64,000 nucleotides of DNA from Microcyclospora pomicola (taxonomy: Eukaryota; Ascomycota; Dothideomycetes; Capnodiales): assembly GCA_002786065.1 (NCBI GenBank), contig NHNY01000008.1, positions 124,001-188,000 of the forward strand, read 5' to 3'. Both the position numbers and the translations under genes were made by a program. Numbering within the stretch: the first letter of the stretch is position 1; every line of letters starts with the position of its first letter. The notes under the pieces are model-generated. The model was not told where the DNA came from and did not search any database. It saw only the letters and a list, made by a program, of their open reading frames with translations. Positions 10,358 through 19,881 of the stretch are shown piece after piece.

Positions 10358-13012
10358 ATGGCCATGAAGTCTGAACATCTGCCGCCGTTCCTGGCGGCAA
10401 TTGATCTCGGCTCGTACTCTTCCGTCGACAAGATCCTGGCCAACAAAGCGATTGCCTACGCGGGGAGCCTGATTGCATCCGTCACGCCAGAAACGTTCGA
10501 TGCCGCCTTGCAGCTGCTACGAGTCACGGTCGGCCAATACTCGATCTACCTGGAGGTATCGAGACTGAAAGAGCATGACGACATCGTATCGTTGCTGGAT
10601 GCTGGTGCTGCGAAAGTGTTCGTCGCCAGTACACAAGCTGCCAAGCTGCAAGCTACGCCGAACCTAGACTTGAGTCGCATCGTCTGGAGCCCGACAGAGG
10701 AAGCCATAAGCGCCCTAGATGGGACGACCTTTGGTATTTTCCTGCAAAATGTTGGTGATGCCGCTGTTACAAGCGAGATCTTGCATGAGATGGGCAAGAA
10801 CAGACCTCCGGTATATGTTTCGAAGCATCCTTTCAGCGAGGCCGATGCAGTAGAGCTTCGAAGACAAGATGCAGTGCCCGTGATACCCGCGGAGATGCTC
10901 ACTTTGGAAGCCGATGCTGGCCATGAGCATATCCGTGTAGCCTCCTTGTTGCTTGCACAGGCCAAAAGCGATCGGCCGGATGGCTTGTTCACAACCTTGG
11001 TGGTTGACCAGCGAGAGGTGGCCCTCGGACTGGTCTATAGCAACGAAGAAAGTGTAGCTGAGAGTATCCGCGCTGGCCGTGGCGTCTACTTCAGCCGTAA
11101 GCGAGGACTGTGGCGGAAGGGAGATACAAGCGGTGATTGGCAGGAATTGGTTCACATCGACATGGATTGCGACCACGACTGTCTGAGATTTGTTGTCAGG
11201 CAACAAGGACATGGCTTTTGTCACCTGCAAACATCAACCTGCTTCGGCGAATACAGAGGACTGTCGAAGCTACAAAAGACCTTGCAGAGCCGCAAGAAGA
11301 GCGCCCCCGAGGGTAGCTACACGGCACGACTCTTCAATGACTCGAAGATGCTCAATGCAAAGATCATGGAGGAAGCTGCTGAGCTTTGTGAAGCAACAAG
11401 CAAGGAAGACATCGCGGCCGAAGCGGCAGATGTGCTGTATTTCGCACTGACCAAAGCTACGGCTGCCGGAGTTACGCTGGAGGATATCGAGCGCAACCTC
11501 GATGCGAAAAGTGTCAAGATCAAGCGACGAAAAGGTGATGCAAAGGGACCGTACGCGGAAAATTTTGGTGTCCAGAACACACCAGCAACGAACGGCGCAA
11601 CCAAGGAAATGATCAAGGAAGCTGAGTCGCAGCCAAAAAGTAAAGATGATCCTGCCGGTCTCAACAAGGAGGGCAGAATCCAGATGCGACGGTATATAAC
11701 CTCTCAGGAGACTCCCGAAACGATCCGCGAGGTTTTGAAGAGACCCTCGCAACGGTCGACAGAGAAGATTATGGGGATCGTCAACCCAATCGTCAAAGAG
11801 GTACGGGAAGGCGGCGACAAAGCTTTGCTCGGCTACACACACAAGTTCGAAAAGGCAACATCACTATCATCTCCTGTGCTTAAAGCTCCCTTCCCTCCGA
11901 GCTTGATGCAACTTCCACCAGAGACCATCGAGGCGATCGATATCTCATATGAGAACATTTGGAAGTTCCATGCTGCACAGAAAGAAGAGCGGCCGCTGGA
12001 GGTTGAGACCATGCCTGGTGTGGTATGTTCGCGATTCGTCCGCCCAATTGAGCGAGTTGGTCTCTATGTCCCAGGCGGTACTGCTGTTTTGCCCTCCACA
12101 GCACTCATGCTTGGTGTTCCGGCGAAGGTTGCGGGTTGCCAGAAAATTGTGATTGCCTCGCCTCCTCGCGCGGACGGCTCCATCACTCCAGAAATTGTCT
12201 ATGTGGCCCACAAAGTTGGTGCAGAGAGTATCGTGCTTGCGGGAGGTGCGCAGGCTGTTGCCGCTATGGCGTACGGTACGGAGAACGTGAGCAAAGTCGA
12301 TAAGATTCTGGGCCCTGGTAATCAGTTTGTCACGGCAGCTAAGATGCTTGTCAGTAACGACACTAGTGCAAACGTGAGCATCGATATGCCCGCAGGACCT
12401 AGTGAGGTCCTTGTCATCGCAGACAAGTCTGCCAACCCTGCATTCGTTGCTTCGGATCTGTTGTCTCAAGCCGAGCACGGCGTCGATAGCCAAGTCGTCT
12501 GCATTGCCGTCGATCTCAACGCTGAAGAGATGCAAGCTATCGAGGATGAACTGCACAAGCAAGCCATGGCTCTTCCACGCGTGGATATGGTTCGTGGTGC
12601 CATTGAGCATTCCGTCACACTCATCGTGCCATCACTAGAGGAAGCGCTGGCGCTCAGCAACGACTACGCACCGGAACATCTCATCCTCCAGCTCGCACCT
12701 GAATCACTCCTTCCCGCTCGGGATATGGTGCAGAATGCTGGATCGGTCTTCCTGGGCCAGTGGACGCCCGAGAGCGTAGGCGACTACTCTGCTGGTGTGA
12801 ACCACAGTCTCCCGACGTATGGATACGCCAAGCAGTATTCGGGTGTCAATCTCGCTAGTTACGTCAAGCACATCACGAGCTCGAGCTTGACGGCGCAAGG
12901 TTTGAAGAACGTGGGCAAGGCGGTCATGCAGTTGGCCAAGGTCGAGGAGCTTGATGCCCATAGACGAGCTGTCGAGATCAGGTTGGACTATATGACGAAG
13001 AACGGGTTGTAG
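10358..13012 (+). CDS. HIS4: Trifunctional histidine biosynthesis enzyme (HisI-HisE-HisD)
   Basis: Single exon, 884 residues from the ATG at 10358 (a second ATG follows two codons later). Phosphoribosyl-AMP cyclohydrolase is at about 205-290 (GLVYSNEESVAESI, DCDHDCLRFVVRQQGHGFCH, holding the metal-binding Asp/Cys ligands). Phosphoribosyl-ATP pyrophosphohydrolase is at about 305-390 (NAKIMEEAAELCEA, AADVLYFAL). Histidinol dehydrogenase is at about 445-884 (GLYVPGGTAVLPSTALMLGV, DMPAGPSEVLVIAD, QAEHGVDSQV, ending NHSLPTYGYAKQYSGVN). It catalyses steps 2, 3 and the last two oxidations (9 and 10) of histidine synthesis. The fusion order and length match yeast HIS4 and Neurospora his-3. Expected cytosolic. 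No frameshift or missing domain is seen. Its promoter probably lies in 9954-10357. Confidence 0.97.
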   Translation: MAMKSEHLPPFLAAIDLGSYSSVDKILANKAIAYAGSLIASVTPETFDAALQLLRVTVGQYSIYLEVSRLKEHDDIVSLLDAGAAKVFVASTQAAKLQATPNLDLSRIVWSPTEEAISALDGTTFGIFLQNVGDAAVTSEILHEMGKNRPPVYVSKHPFSEADAVELRRQDAVPVIPAEMLTLEADAGHEHIRVASLLLAQAKSDRPDGLFTTLVVDQREVALGLVYSNEESVAESIRAGRGVYFSRKRGLWRKGDTSGDWQELVHIDMDCDHDCLRFVVRQQGHGFCHLQTSTCFGEYRGLSKLQKTLQSRKKSAPEGSYTARLFNDSKMLNAKIMEEAAELCEATSKEDIAAEAADVLYFALTKATAAGVTLEDIERNLDAKSVKIKRRKGDAKGPYAENFGVQNTPATNGATKEMIKEAESQPKSKDDPAGLNKEGRIQMRRYITSQETPETIREVLKRPSQRSTEKIMGIVNPIVKEVREGGDKALLGYTHKFEKATSLSSPVLKAPFPPSLMQLPPETIEAIDISYENIWKFHAAQKEERPLEVETMPGVVCSRFVRPIERVGLYVPGGTAVLPSTALMLGVPAKVAGCQKIVIASPPRADGSITPEIVYVAHKVGAESIVLAGGAQAVAAMAYGTENVSKVDKILGPGNQFVTAAKMLVSNDTSANVSIDMPAGPSEVLVIADKSANPAFVASDLLSQAEHGVDSQVVCIAVDLNAEEMQAIEDELHKQAMALPRVDMVRGAIEHSVTLIVPSLEEALALSNDYAPEHLILQLAPESLLPARDMVQNAGSVFLGQWTPESVGDYSAGVNHSLPTYGYAKQYSGVNLASYVKHITSSSLTAQGLKNVGKAVMQLAKVEELDAHRRAVEIRLDYMTKNGL

Positions 13013-13480
13013 ATGGTTATGTCACGAGCTTTGACTAGTAAATATGTTGCATATGGTTTTTGCTTAGGTTGCTTAGACTTCGTTTATGCCTGATACCACT
13101 TTCTCAATTCACGTCAATCGTCCTACATTCGTACCTATGCCAGGGAATCGCACTGCAACCAAGCATGCTGTACATAAGGCACCTCAGCAGAAAGCGGGGA
13201 AATCATCGACTTGTAAAGTGTCTCTGATTCGTGTACTCGGTCAAATGGCATTGGAGATTGAGAATCCTACGAACGGTTATCTCGCTGCCTAGCAGCCCTT
13301 GTCCTAACATGGTAGAACTACAGAGCTACCTCTGTCCGTGCCAACGTTCACTGTATCTCGATCCCTTCACTTCGAACCCGATATTCAATTCCTGCCTTAC
13401 CATCTTCACGTACAGACTCGAGGCTTTCTGAACATCAAGCAGCCTCAGATAGAATACTTTACCCACACTCTTAAGCAAGA
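13013..13480. other. Intergenic between HIS4 and the repeat protein
   Basis: About 470 bp containing the HIS4 3' untranslated region and the promoter of the next gene. Nothing else is supported. Confidence 0.4.
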
Positions 13481-14077
13481 ATGACCAAGAACCCGCCTCC
13501 CTCCTACGAGGACGCAACAGCCTCGACGCCCGCCGGCCCATCTGATTCCGCCGACTCGCTGCTCTCGACCGTCACAACCGGGACCAACATCACAACCAAC
13601 ACCCTCGACTCCGACCGGACCGCCACCTTGCCGCCGTCCTACGACACCTACGACGCCAAGACCACTCCGCTAGACGGCGAAGACGCTGCTACTGACACGA
13701 AGACTCCTCGCGACCGCGCTCACGCCAGCTCATCCTCCGCCGCGAACGCCGGCAACGTAAACTGCTCCAACCTCAAAGGCGCCGCGAACCACCACAACCG
13801 CAACTGCTCCAACATGACCGACTGTTCCGATTGCGTGAACTGCAGTAATTGTACGCGGCATCGGGGCTGCGTTCCCCTTCCATTTCTCTTCCTGCTATAT
13901 ATCCGTTATGAGTGATGACGAGACTAATCAGGATGTCCAGGCACAAACTCCACCGCCTGCACCAACAGCTCGAACCTGCGGGATTGCTCGCACATGACCA
14001 ATTGCTCCAACTGCGTGGATTGCAGCGGGCTGGTGAATCAGAGCGGGAAGCGGGGGGTGCATGCGGGGAGGAAGTGA
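13481..14077 (+). CDS. PPxY protein with tandem Cys/Asn hexapeptide repeats
   Basis: join(13481..13850,13941..14077), 168 residues. The 90-nt intron (GTACGC...CAG) interrupts a Cys codon in the middle of the repeat. Reading through it gives a false end, while splicing continues the same repeat, which strongly supports the model. The N-terminal 85 residues are disordered and carry two PY motifs, PPPSYEDA (residues 5-12) and LPPSYDTY, of the kind bound by WW domains of Rsp5/NEDD4 ligases. The C-terminal part has hexapeptides NCSNMT-DCSDCV-NCSNCT, then NSTACT-NSSNLR-DCSHMT, then NCSNCV-DCSGLV. Cys, Met or Leu falls at almost every third residue. No signal peptide or membrane segment is seen, so the N-C-S/T sequons are probably not glycosylated. 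A metal-binding or beta-helical fold is possible. I know no function. Confidence 0.72.
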
Positions 14078-15195
14078 GGCATGTTCGCGCCTACAGGGTG
14101 CTGGTTGGATGGGGATTTCGGTGATTGGGGGAAGGGGGGCTGGGATGAGCCATGGGAAAGCTAGCATGGCGTTTGATTTCCTCACGGGTAATCTGGGATG
14201 AGTGTACGATCAGGTCTCATTGTATGAACCTTGGGCGTTTGGAGATGAAGGTTCCGCCACATTGAGTGTGCCAGTCGCGACGATTCACGATGTTCGAGGT
14301 GAACAGCACGATTCCACAGGAAGTGAAGTGAAGCGAAGATACGGTACCTAGGTGGATGTCGACAAGCCAGAGTGTTGCGAGTTCATGTCATTACTGCAGT
14401 TTCAGGTCGTGAGAACAGGAGGAGAGGTGGTAGAGGATGAGTATTTGCCGATGACGGATGAGAATTTTTGTCAGCATTGGGGTATTGGTAGAGCAACATA
14501 GGAGTAGGACTAGCAAGTTGCGTTGGGCTAAGCTAGAGCGACTGAAGCATCATTCACAAAGTAAACATGAGGTAAGCTTCCTAAAGTTTCCATTGGGTAT
14601 AGAACAGACAGATAGTACGAACGGATCTGACATGAAGCGAATGAGACGTGAGACGAAGCCAAAGACCAATGTATGGGGGTATATACGCAAGAAAAGTAAG
14701 CTAGCGGTCCTGTATTACTCAGATGGATGTAGCTAGGTAGGTGGGGACAGGTATCAGTAAAGATAGGTGGCGAGGATTGTGTAGCTTATAGCGTTGTAAC
14801 AAGAAGGCGAGTAGCAAGTAAATGTTTCCCCCCTTGATATGGATACACAGATTGCCAAGTCAGATGTTGATAGATAGGTGTCGGAACAACTTGAGAGCCG
14901 GCAATGGGCGTTTGTCTAGGTGATGGTGATGTGGGTAGTATCTAGGCCGAGATAGGCGAGCAGTGCGCCGTGTGTGTCGTTCCGTAGGCGGCGCAGAAGA
15001 TGGAGTCCTAACTTGGAGGTCGCAGAAGATGGTGTGTATAGACCGATCATGGAAGCGGATCATGCCTGGACTGTTGGCGCCTTTAAAGAGATGTCTTAAA
15101 TTTGGGGTGTAGAAGAGATCAGTCATGTGGTTTTTCGTGCCTCATGATATCGCCCGTCTTCAAGGCTCGGGTCATGATTGAGCGAGACCAAAGCT
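14078..15195. other. Convergent 3' region, no supported gene
   Basis: About 1.1 kb between the ends of two convergent genes. Open frames here (14458-14736 plus; 14860-15126 minus) lack domains. The right part is probably the long 3' untranslated region of the Boi-like gene. Confidence 0.4.
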
Positions 15196-18100
15196 TCAAC
15201 CGACTTTCTCATTCTCGCTCGGAAGAGTGTCGCCGATGCTATTGATGCTAGCCCTCAGATCTTGCAGATTGCTGAGCTTCTCGTTCTGCTCTGCGCCGGC
15301 GAGGGTGGGAGAATCAACAAGTGGAGCGGCATCCGAGATACCCAAGCCTGCGGTGGACACAGACATCTGGTCATCAGCCAGGGGAGCATTGATGATGTCT
15401 TCTTTGAGTGCGGGCGGGCGTTCCCTTCGTTCGCGAGCCTTGGCCAGACTGATGGTCTTCTGGTTGTAGGTCGTTGTGACGCCGTCTTGCTCGTTGCGAT
15501 CGATGGTCGCCTTCATCAACGCTGCCATCCACAAGCGTCCTTCTTGTCGCGAATTGACGGCAAAGTAATGAACGGTAGGCTTGGTGAAGTTGACCGCTTT
15601 GGAGAGACCGGCCTTAGGAGGGACCAACTTGAAGATGAAAATGCCCTCATCATCCCCGAACTGTGCGGGATGAAGCTGCAGATCTTCTTGCGCGGCAGTC
15701 AGAGGGGCACCATCCTTGGGCGCTCCTGGATTAGTCACACCTCCTGCACCAGTCATAGCAGCATGCAGGCCAGTCAAAGTCTCGTTCTGTGCGGGGAGAA
15801 CGCGATGGAAGGAGATATCGATCAATCCCTTTTCCTCAGTATCATCCTCGCTGTAGTAGTACGATAGCCGGCGACCACGTAGAATAAAGAGCCGAGGCTT
15901 CCAAGTTGTCATCAGACTTCCACTTTTTTTCTTCATCCATCCGGAATAGTCGCACGCAGCCATACTCTCTGCCGGCGTCTTCTTTTCCAAACCTCGAGTA
16001 TAAGCAGACGTGTTCTTCTTCGTCGTAACACGCGGCCGACGTGAAGTCGTGGGTGGTGGCATGAGCTTGTCGGATGTCCCGGTCGATGCTCTAGAATGCG
16101 CGTCCGACTTGGGCAGATCAAAACTTTGAGACTCGGTACTTGGCGTGGACTGAGCAGGTGAGTCCTCTTTGGACAACGAGACCTTGTCCGCAGGCAGGGC
16201 GTTCAGCTTCTCATTCTTCGTCACAACATCACTGGTGTGCCGCGTGCCGCCGATCTTCTTCCCAAATATGCCGAAGTGGCTGGTCGAAGGGCTTGTCGTA
16301 GTATTGACACTTGACCGCTCACTGTTGGGCACGATTGATGCGACACCATTCGACAATGTGGGACTGTCGTGATATTCGAGTTTTGTCACCATCGGGCTCT
16401 CCTGGGTGGAGGCTTGTGTCATGGGCTTTGTCTCCAGCGAGGGCGATGAGGCCGCAAGACTACTGTTCGCGCCTAGTGTGGGGGATGTGATAGAGCGTGC
16501 AGTATTGTCATGTCTGCCACTCACGGTCCCGAGCAAGCTGAACATGTCCGATGGAGCAAACGGACTGGCCGAAGTGCGTTGGTTGGTACTGCTCACGAAA
16601 CTGTTCGATCTTGACGTTCTAGCGGAAGCAGGCTTGGTGCTAGCCGCCGGTTTCGTCAACAAGTTGAGCTTCTTGCGTCGAGATGGGCTGGCAGAACCCT
16701 CAATCTCGTTCGAAGAGAAGTATCCCCGATCGACTTCACTCGGCGACGTAGGTGGTAATAGATTGGCATTTCGCCGGGAGACGGAGGAGTCGGTGCTGAC
16801 GGCATGTGAGTTAGATGATTTGCCGTTCACGGGCTGGCCCAGTTGCCACTTGCTGTCGGTGGAGGGTTGTTTGCGATGACTTTGTCGGTTGAGGGAGCCG
16901 GTCTCTGGGGTAGAATCAATGCTGGAGTGTCTTCTAGACTGTTGCACGCGAATGCTCTGTGCGGATGGTCGATACGAACTGTCAGCTTTAGGCATGGATG
17001 TCATCGCCTGCGGCGGAGAGGTCATCGTCGAGTTGCGGCCGAAGGACGATCGCATGTCGGTGGGCTCGTCTACTGATGTGGCTTCCAACTCGGCGAATGG
17101 AACTGGCAGTGTAGCACTTCTGCGGTTTGATCCTGTGTCGCCGCCGTAACGAGAAGTAGAAGGATCGAGGGCTCGAGGCAGAATGGCGCCTACCGTCGAG
17201 CTGCGGTTTCTGGGCGGTCCCATATCTTCATGTCCGTCGGAGTACTGCGAGGACCGCGCCGCACTCGCGCTCGCACTCTGCTTGACTTCATCTTGTAAGG
17301 CCTTGATCTTGTGCCAAGTCTTCAGTCGCCGTCCGACGGGCCCCAATGAGAACTCCTTGATGAAAAGACTACTCTGATCCATTGCCAGCAGCACTTCTCC
17401 CGATATCTCCTGCTCTCGAAACACATCGCAATGCGCTCTTTCCACGCCATGATCTTCCAAATATTCCGCGACGCGTTCTGGGCCCCACGCCATCACTTCC
17501 ACCTCATTGTAGCTGTGGTGGTCATCCTCATCAGTCTCATGGCCGGGGATGTAGGACATGCGGTTGAGCGGCTGATTAGAGTAGACACTGCTCATGGATG
17601 CGCGTTTGTTGCCGTTGACATAGGAGGATCGTGGAGTATGCATGTCGGTGATATGTTCATCGATGACGGACAGCGTCTCGTTCATGACAGGCGAGTCCAC
17701 GTTGAATCGAGACGCGTTGGCAAGCGGCACGGTGGATGGGACCGCAGCGCGTTGAGCTGCTACTTGCGCCAAAGAAGAAGTCGTGCTGCTGCCGCTCGTG
17801 GGACGTGTCTGCGTCGACATACCCCCGGATGTGTGGCGTGTATGGTTAGACATGGTTGCCATCTGTGTCTGCTCTGGGTGAGCGACGGCGGATGGCTGAG
17901 TGCCATCGCTGACACGGCGGATGTTATGAAGTGTGCCTCTGGGAGCAGGCGTGGTGTAGACTGCGAGTATACATTAGCGCCTCTGATCTCTACACCAATG
18001 CTGCTTCCACAAAGGCAGGCATTGGCGCCTGAACGAGGATCTCTCCACACACACACCTTCTGGAAACAACCCTGTTTGCGCATTTGTCATATGTCTCCCC

Positions 18101-18267
18101 AGGAACCAGCCATCGCCGAATTCATCATCTCTCTCGATGAGCTCGATGCGGTCACCTTTGGCGAGACTCAGCTCGTCGGCGCTCCTAGCGACGAAATCAT
18201 GGATGACCAGCAGGATGGAGCCGGGGAGGGCATTTTCTCTTCCTCCACTACTTCTCACCGCCGCCAT
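15196..18267 (-). CDS. Boi-type polarity protein, SH3-SAM-PH
   Basis: complement(join(15196..17960,18057..18267)), 991 residues. The 96-nt intron starts in a (GT)5 run and ends CTCGCAG; the join gives LFPEVYTTPAP, typical of the family. An SH3 domain at about 17-73 (VIHDFVARSADELSLAKGD, GDGWFLGRH) is followed by a SAM domain at about 226-288 (WGPERVAEYLEDHGVERAHC) and a long Ser-rich disordered region. A PH domain with a large insertion lies at about 739-893 (SGWMKKKSGSLMTTWKPRLF). Yeast Boi1/Boi2 have this order. They link Cdc42/Cdc24 polarity signalling and the exocyst to the plasma membrane at bud or hyphal tips, and the same role is likely here. Length and domain order are complete. Confidence 0.92.
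18047..18056. repeat. (AC)5 / (GT)5 microsatellite at a splice donor
   Basis: Five AC units on the plus strand read GTGTGTGTGT on the coding strand of the Boi-like gene and form the start of its only intron (exon ends at 18057). Confidence 0.8.
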
Positions 18268-19881
18268 GTTGACCGGACGAGCTGTTGGTCCTCAGATACG
18301 GATATGGCGTGGCGAGTCGACGCAGGATCGGGGAATCGTAGGGCGTCCAGATGTCTCGTCATCTGGCGAACATGGCCAGGACGGGGCTGCGAGGGAGGAG
18401 GCGAGTCAGATGTCTGTGGTGAAGGGTTGCTCAGATGCGCACCGAGAGTCGTGGTGGTGTTGGTCGTGAGCTCTCGAGAGATTGTTGACGTGGTCGGGCA
18501 GCGATGATTGGTCGAGGATTGGCTTTACGCGGGGATGCGGAGGAAGCAATAGTTCGACCTGGACCTGACGCTACCTCTCCTATCACTTTGCTTTTAAGAA
18601 TATAATGATTTCAATGTTGCTGACCTTTCACCTTATGCGACATGTTCTCGAGAGTCAAAAGGATGTGTTGCACCGGATGGTGATGAAGGACCCATCGCAG
18701 ACGGACTCAGGACATTACGGTCAATAGCGGCGTCGCATATGACATGGATCGCCCATACTACGAAGTCCCGGCCCTGGATGCCCATCCAACGTATCTGTTT
18801 AGGCGAGATGAACGACGTCCCGGTATATCATATGGCCGACCTTACCGGATGCCTTATAGGTGTTGCATTGATGTGCTTTCATTTGATCCCAAACAAACAT
18901 CGCTGCTCTCCTACTGTTCCATTGGCATCCACTATCAATCAAGGACGGCTCGAGCACTGGAGAGATGTTCGGCGTACGACAGGTGTTTTCCCGGACCAAA
19001 GCATGGGTCAGATGTTCATCCATGTGACGGACATGGATACCGTAACCTAACGTAGGCAGAGAGGCATATATCCGCATCCTCATCCGCGCACAAGGGCAAA
19101 GTCTACACCAGGTGGATCATGGACTTTGGAGATGCTATATGATGGCTTGTCACGGTCTCGCTGTCATCGTCGACCATTTCATACTCACTGGACTTCTTTC
19201 CACCGTCGTCTGCGTCCAGTCTAGCCTGGTAGGTTTGTCCCGAGATGAATCTCCCTGGACATGCCTTGAGGACTACCGGTAAGGAGATGTTGTCTGCAAG
19301 GCCAACCAACTCTGACTTGTGAAACGACGGGAGGGAGCATGGCCGTTCCTCAACATGAGTGAGGATTGGTGTCAGAGCGGTCGTGACGAGGCCGCTTTAT
19401 CCCTTGCTTTCTCCGTGATATGTCCATAGGTACTGTATACCTAAGATTCATTGCATTCATGTTAGGACAGACCGTACCATGGATTCCCACGTGCACCTAC
19501 ATGACTGTACCACATGACCTGCATGTATGTTCCTGACTGACCGAGCCGTACGAAGGATTGAATGTGTCGTAAATGATGGACGTGAACTGAACGTACAGTA
19601 TTATTCGCAGCCTTCACCGTTTGCACGTGTCACCGCGTTGCTATCGCTCTTGCTACGACTTCACGTCTCTCGTGCTGTGCCGCGGGTCCGACTGACCACT
19701 CACTTGACTTGACACATCTCCAACATCAACATCACCCTCACATTACCTTCACTTCCACCTTGACCTCCCACTTACTTATCGATCTTCGCCGGTCGCAATA
19801 GTCGTGCGAATCCACCTCTTTCCGGACAATGTCGTTCGCGCCCTCCAGTGCAGATCGAACTATCCCACCTCACCGCGAGAC
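18268..19881. other. Divergent promoter region, no supported gene
   Basis: About 1.6 kb between the start of the Boi-like gene (leftward) and the SP-RING gene (rightward). Overlapping frames on both strands near 18740-19080 have no domain. The 19690-19800 part is CT-rich, like a leader. Confidence 0.45.

Noticed and set aside
15178-15867. 229-codon plus-strand frame
   Set aside because: Antisense to the C-terminal PH region of the Boi-like gene; no domain of its own.
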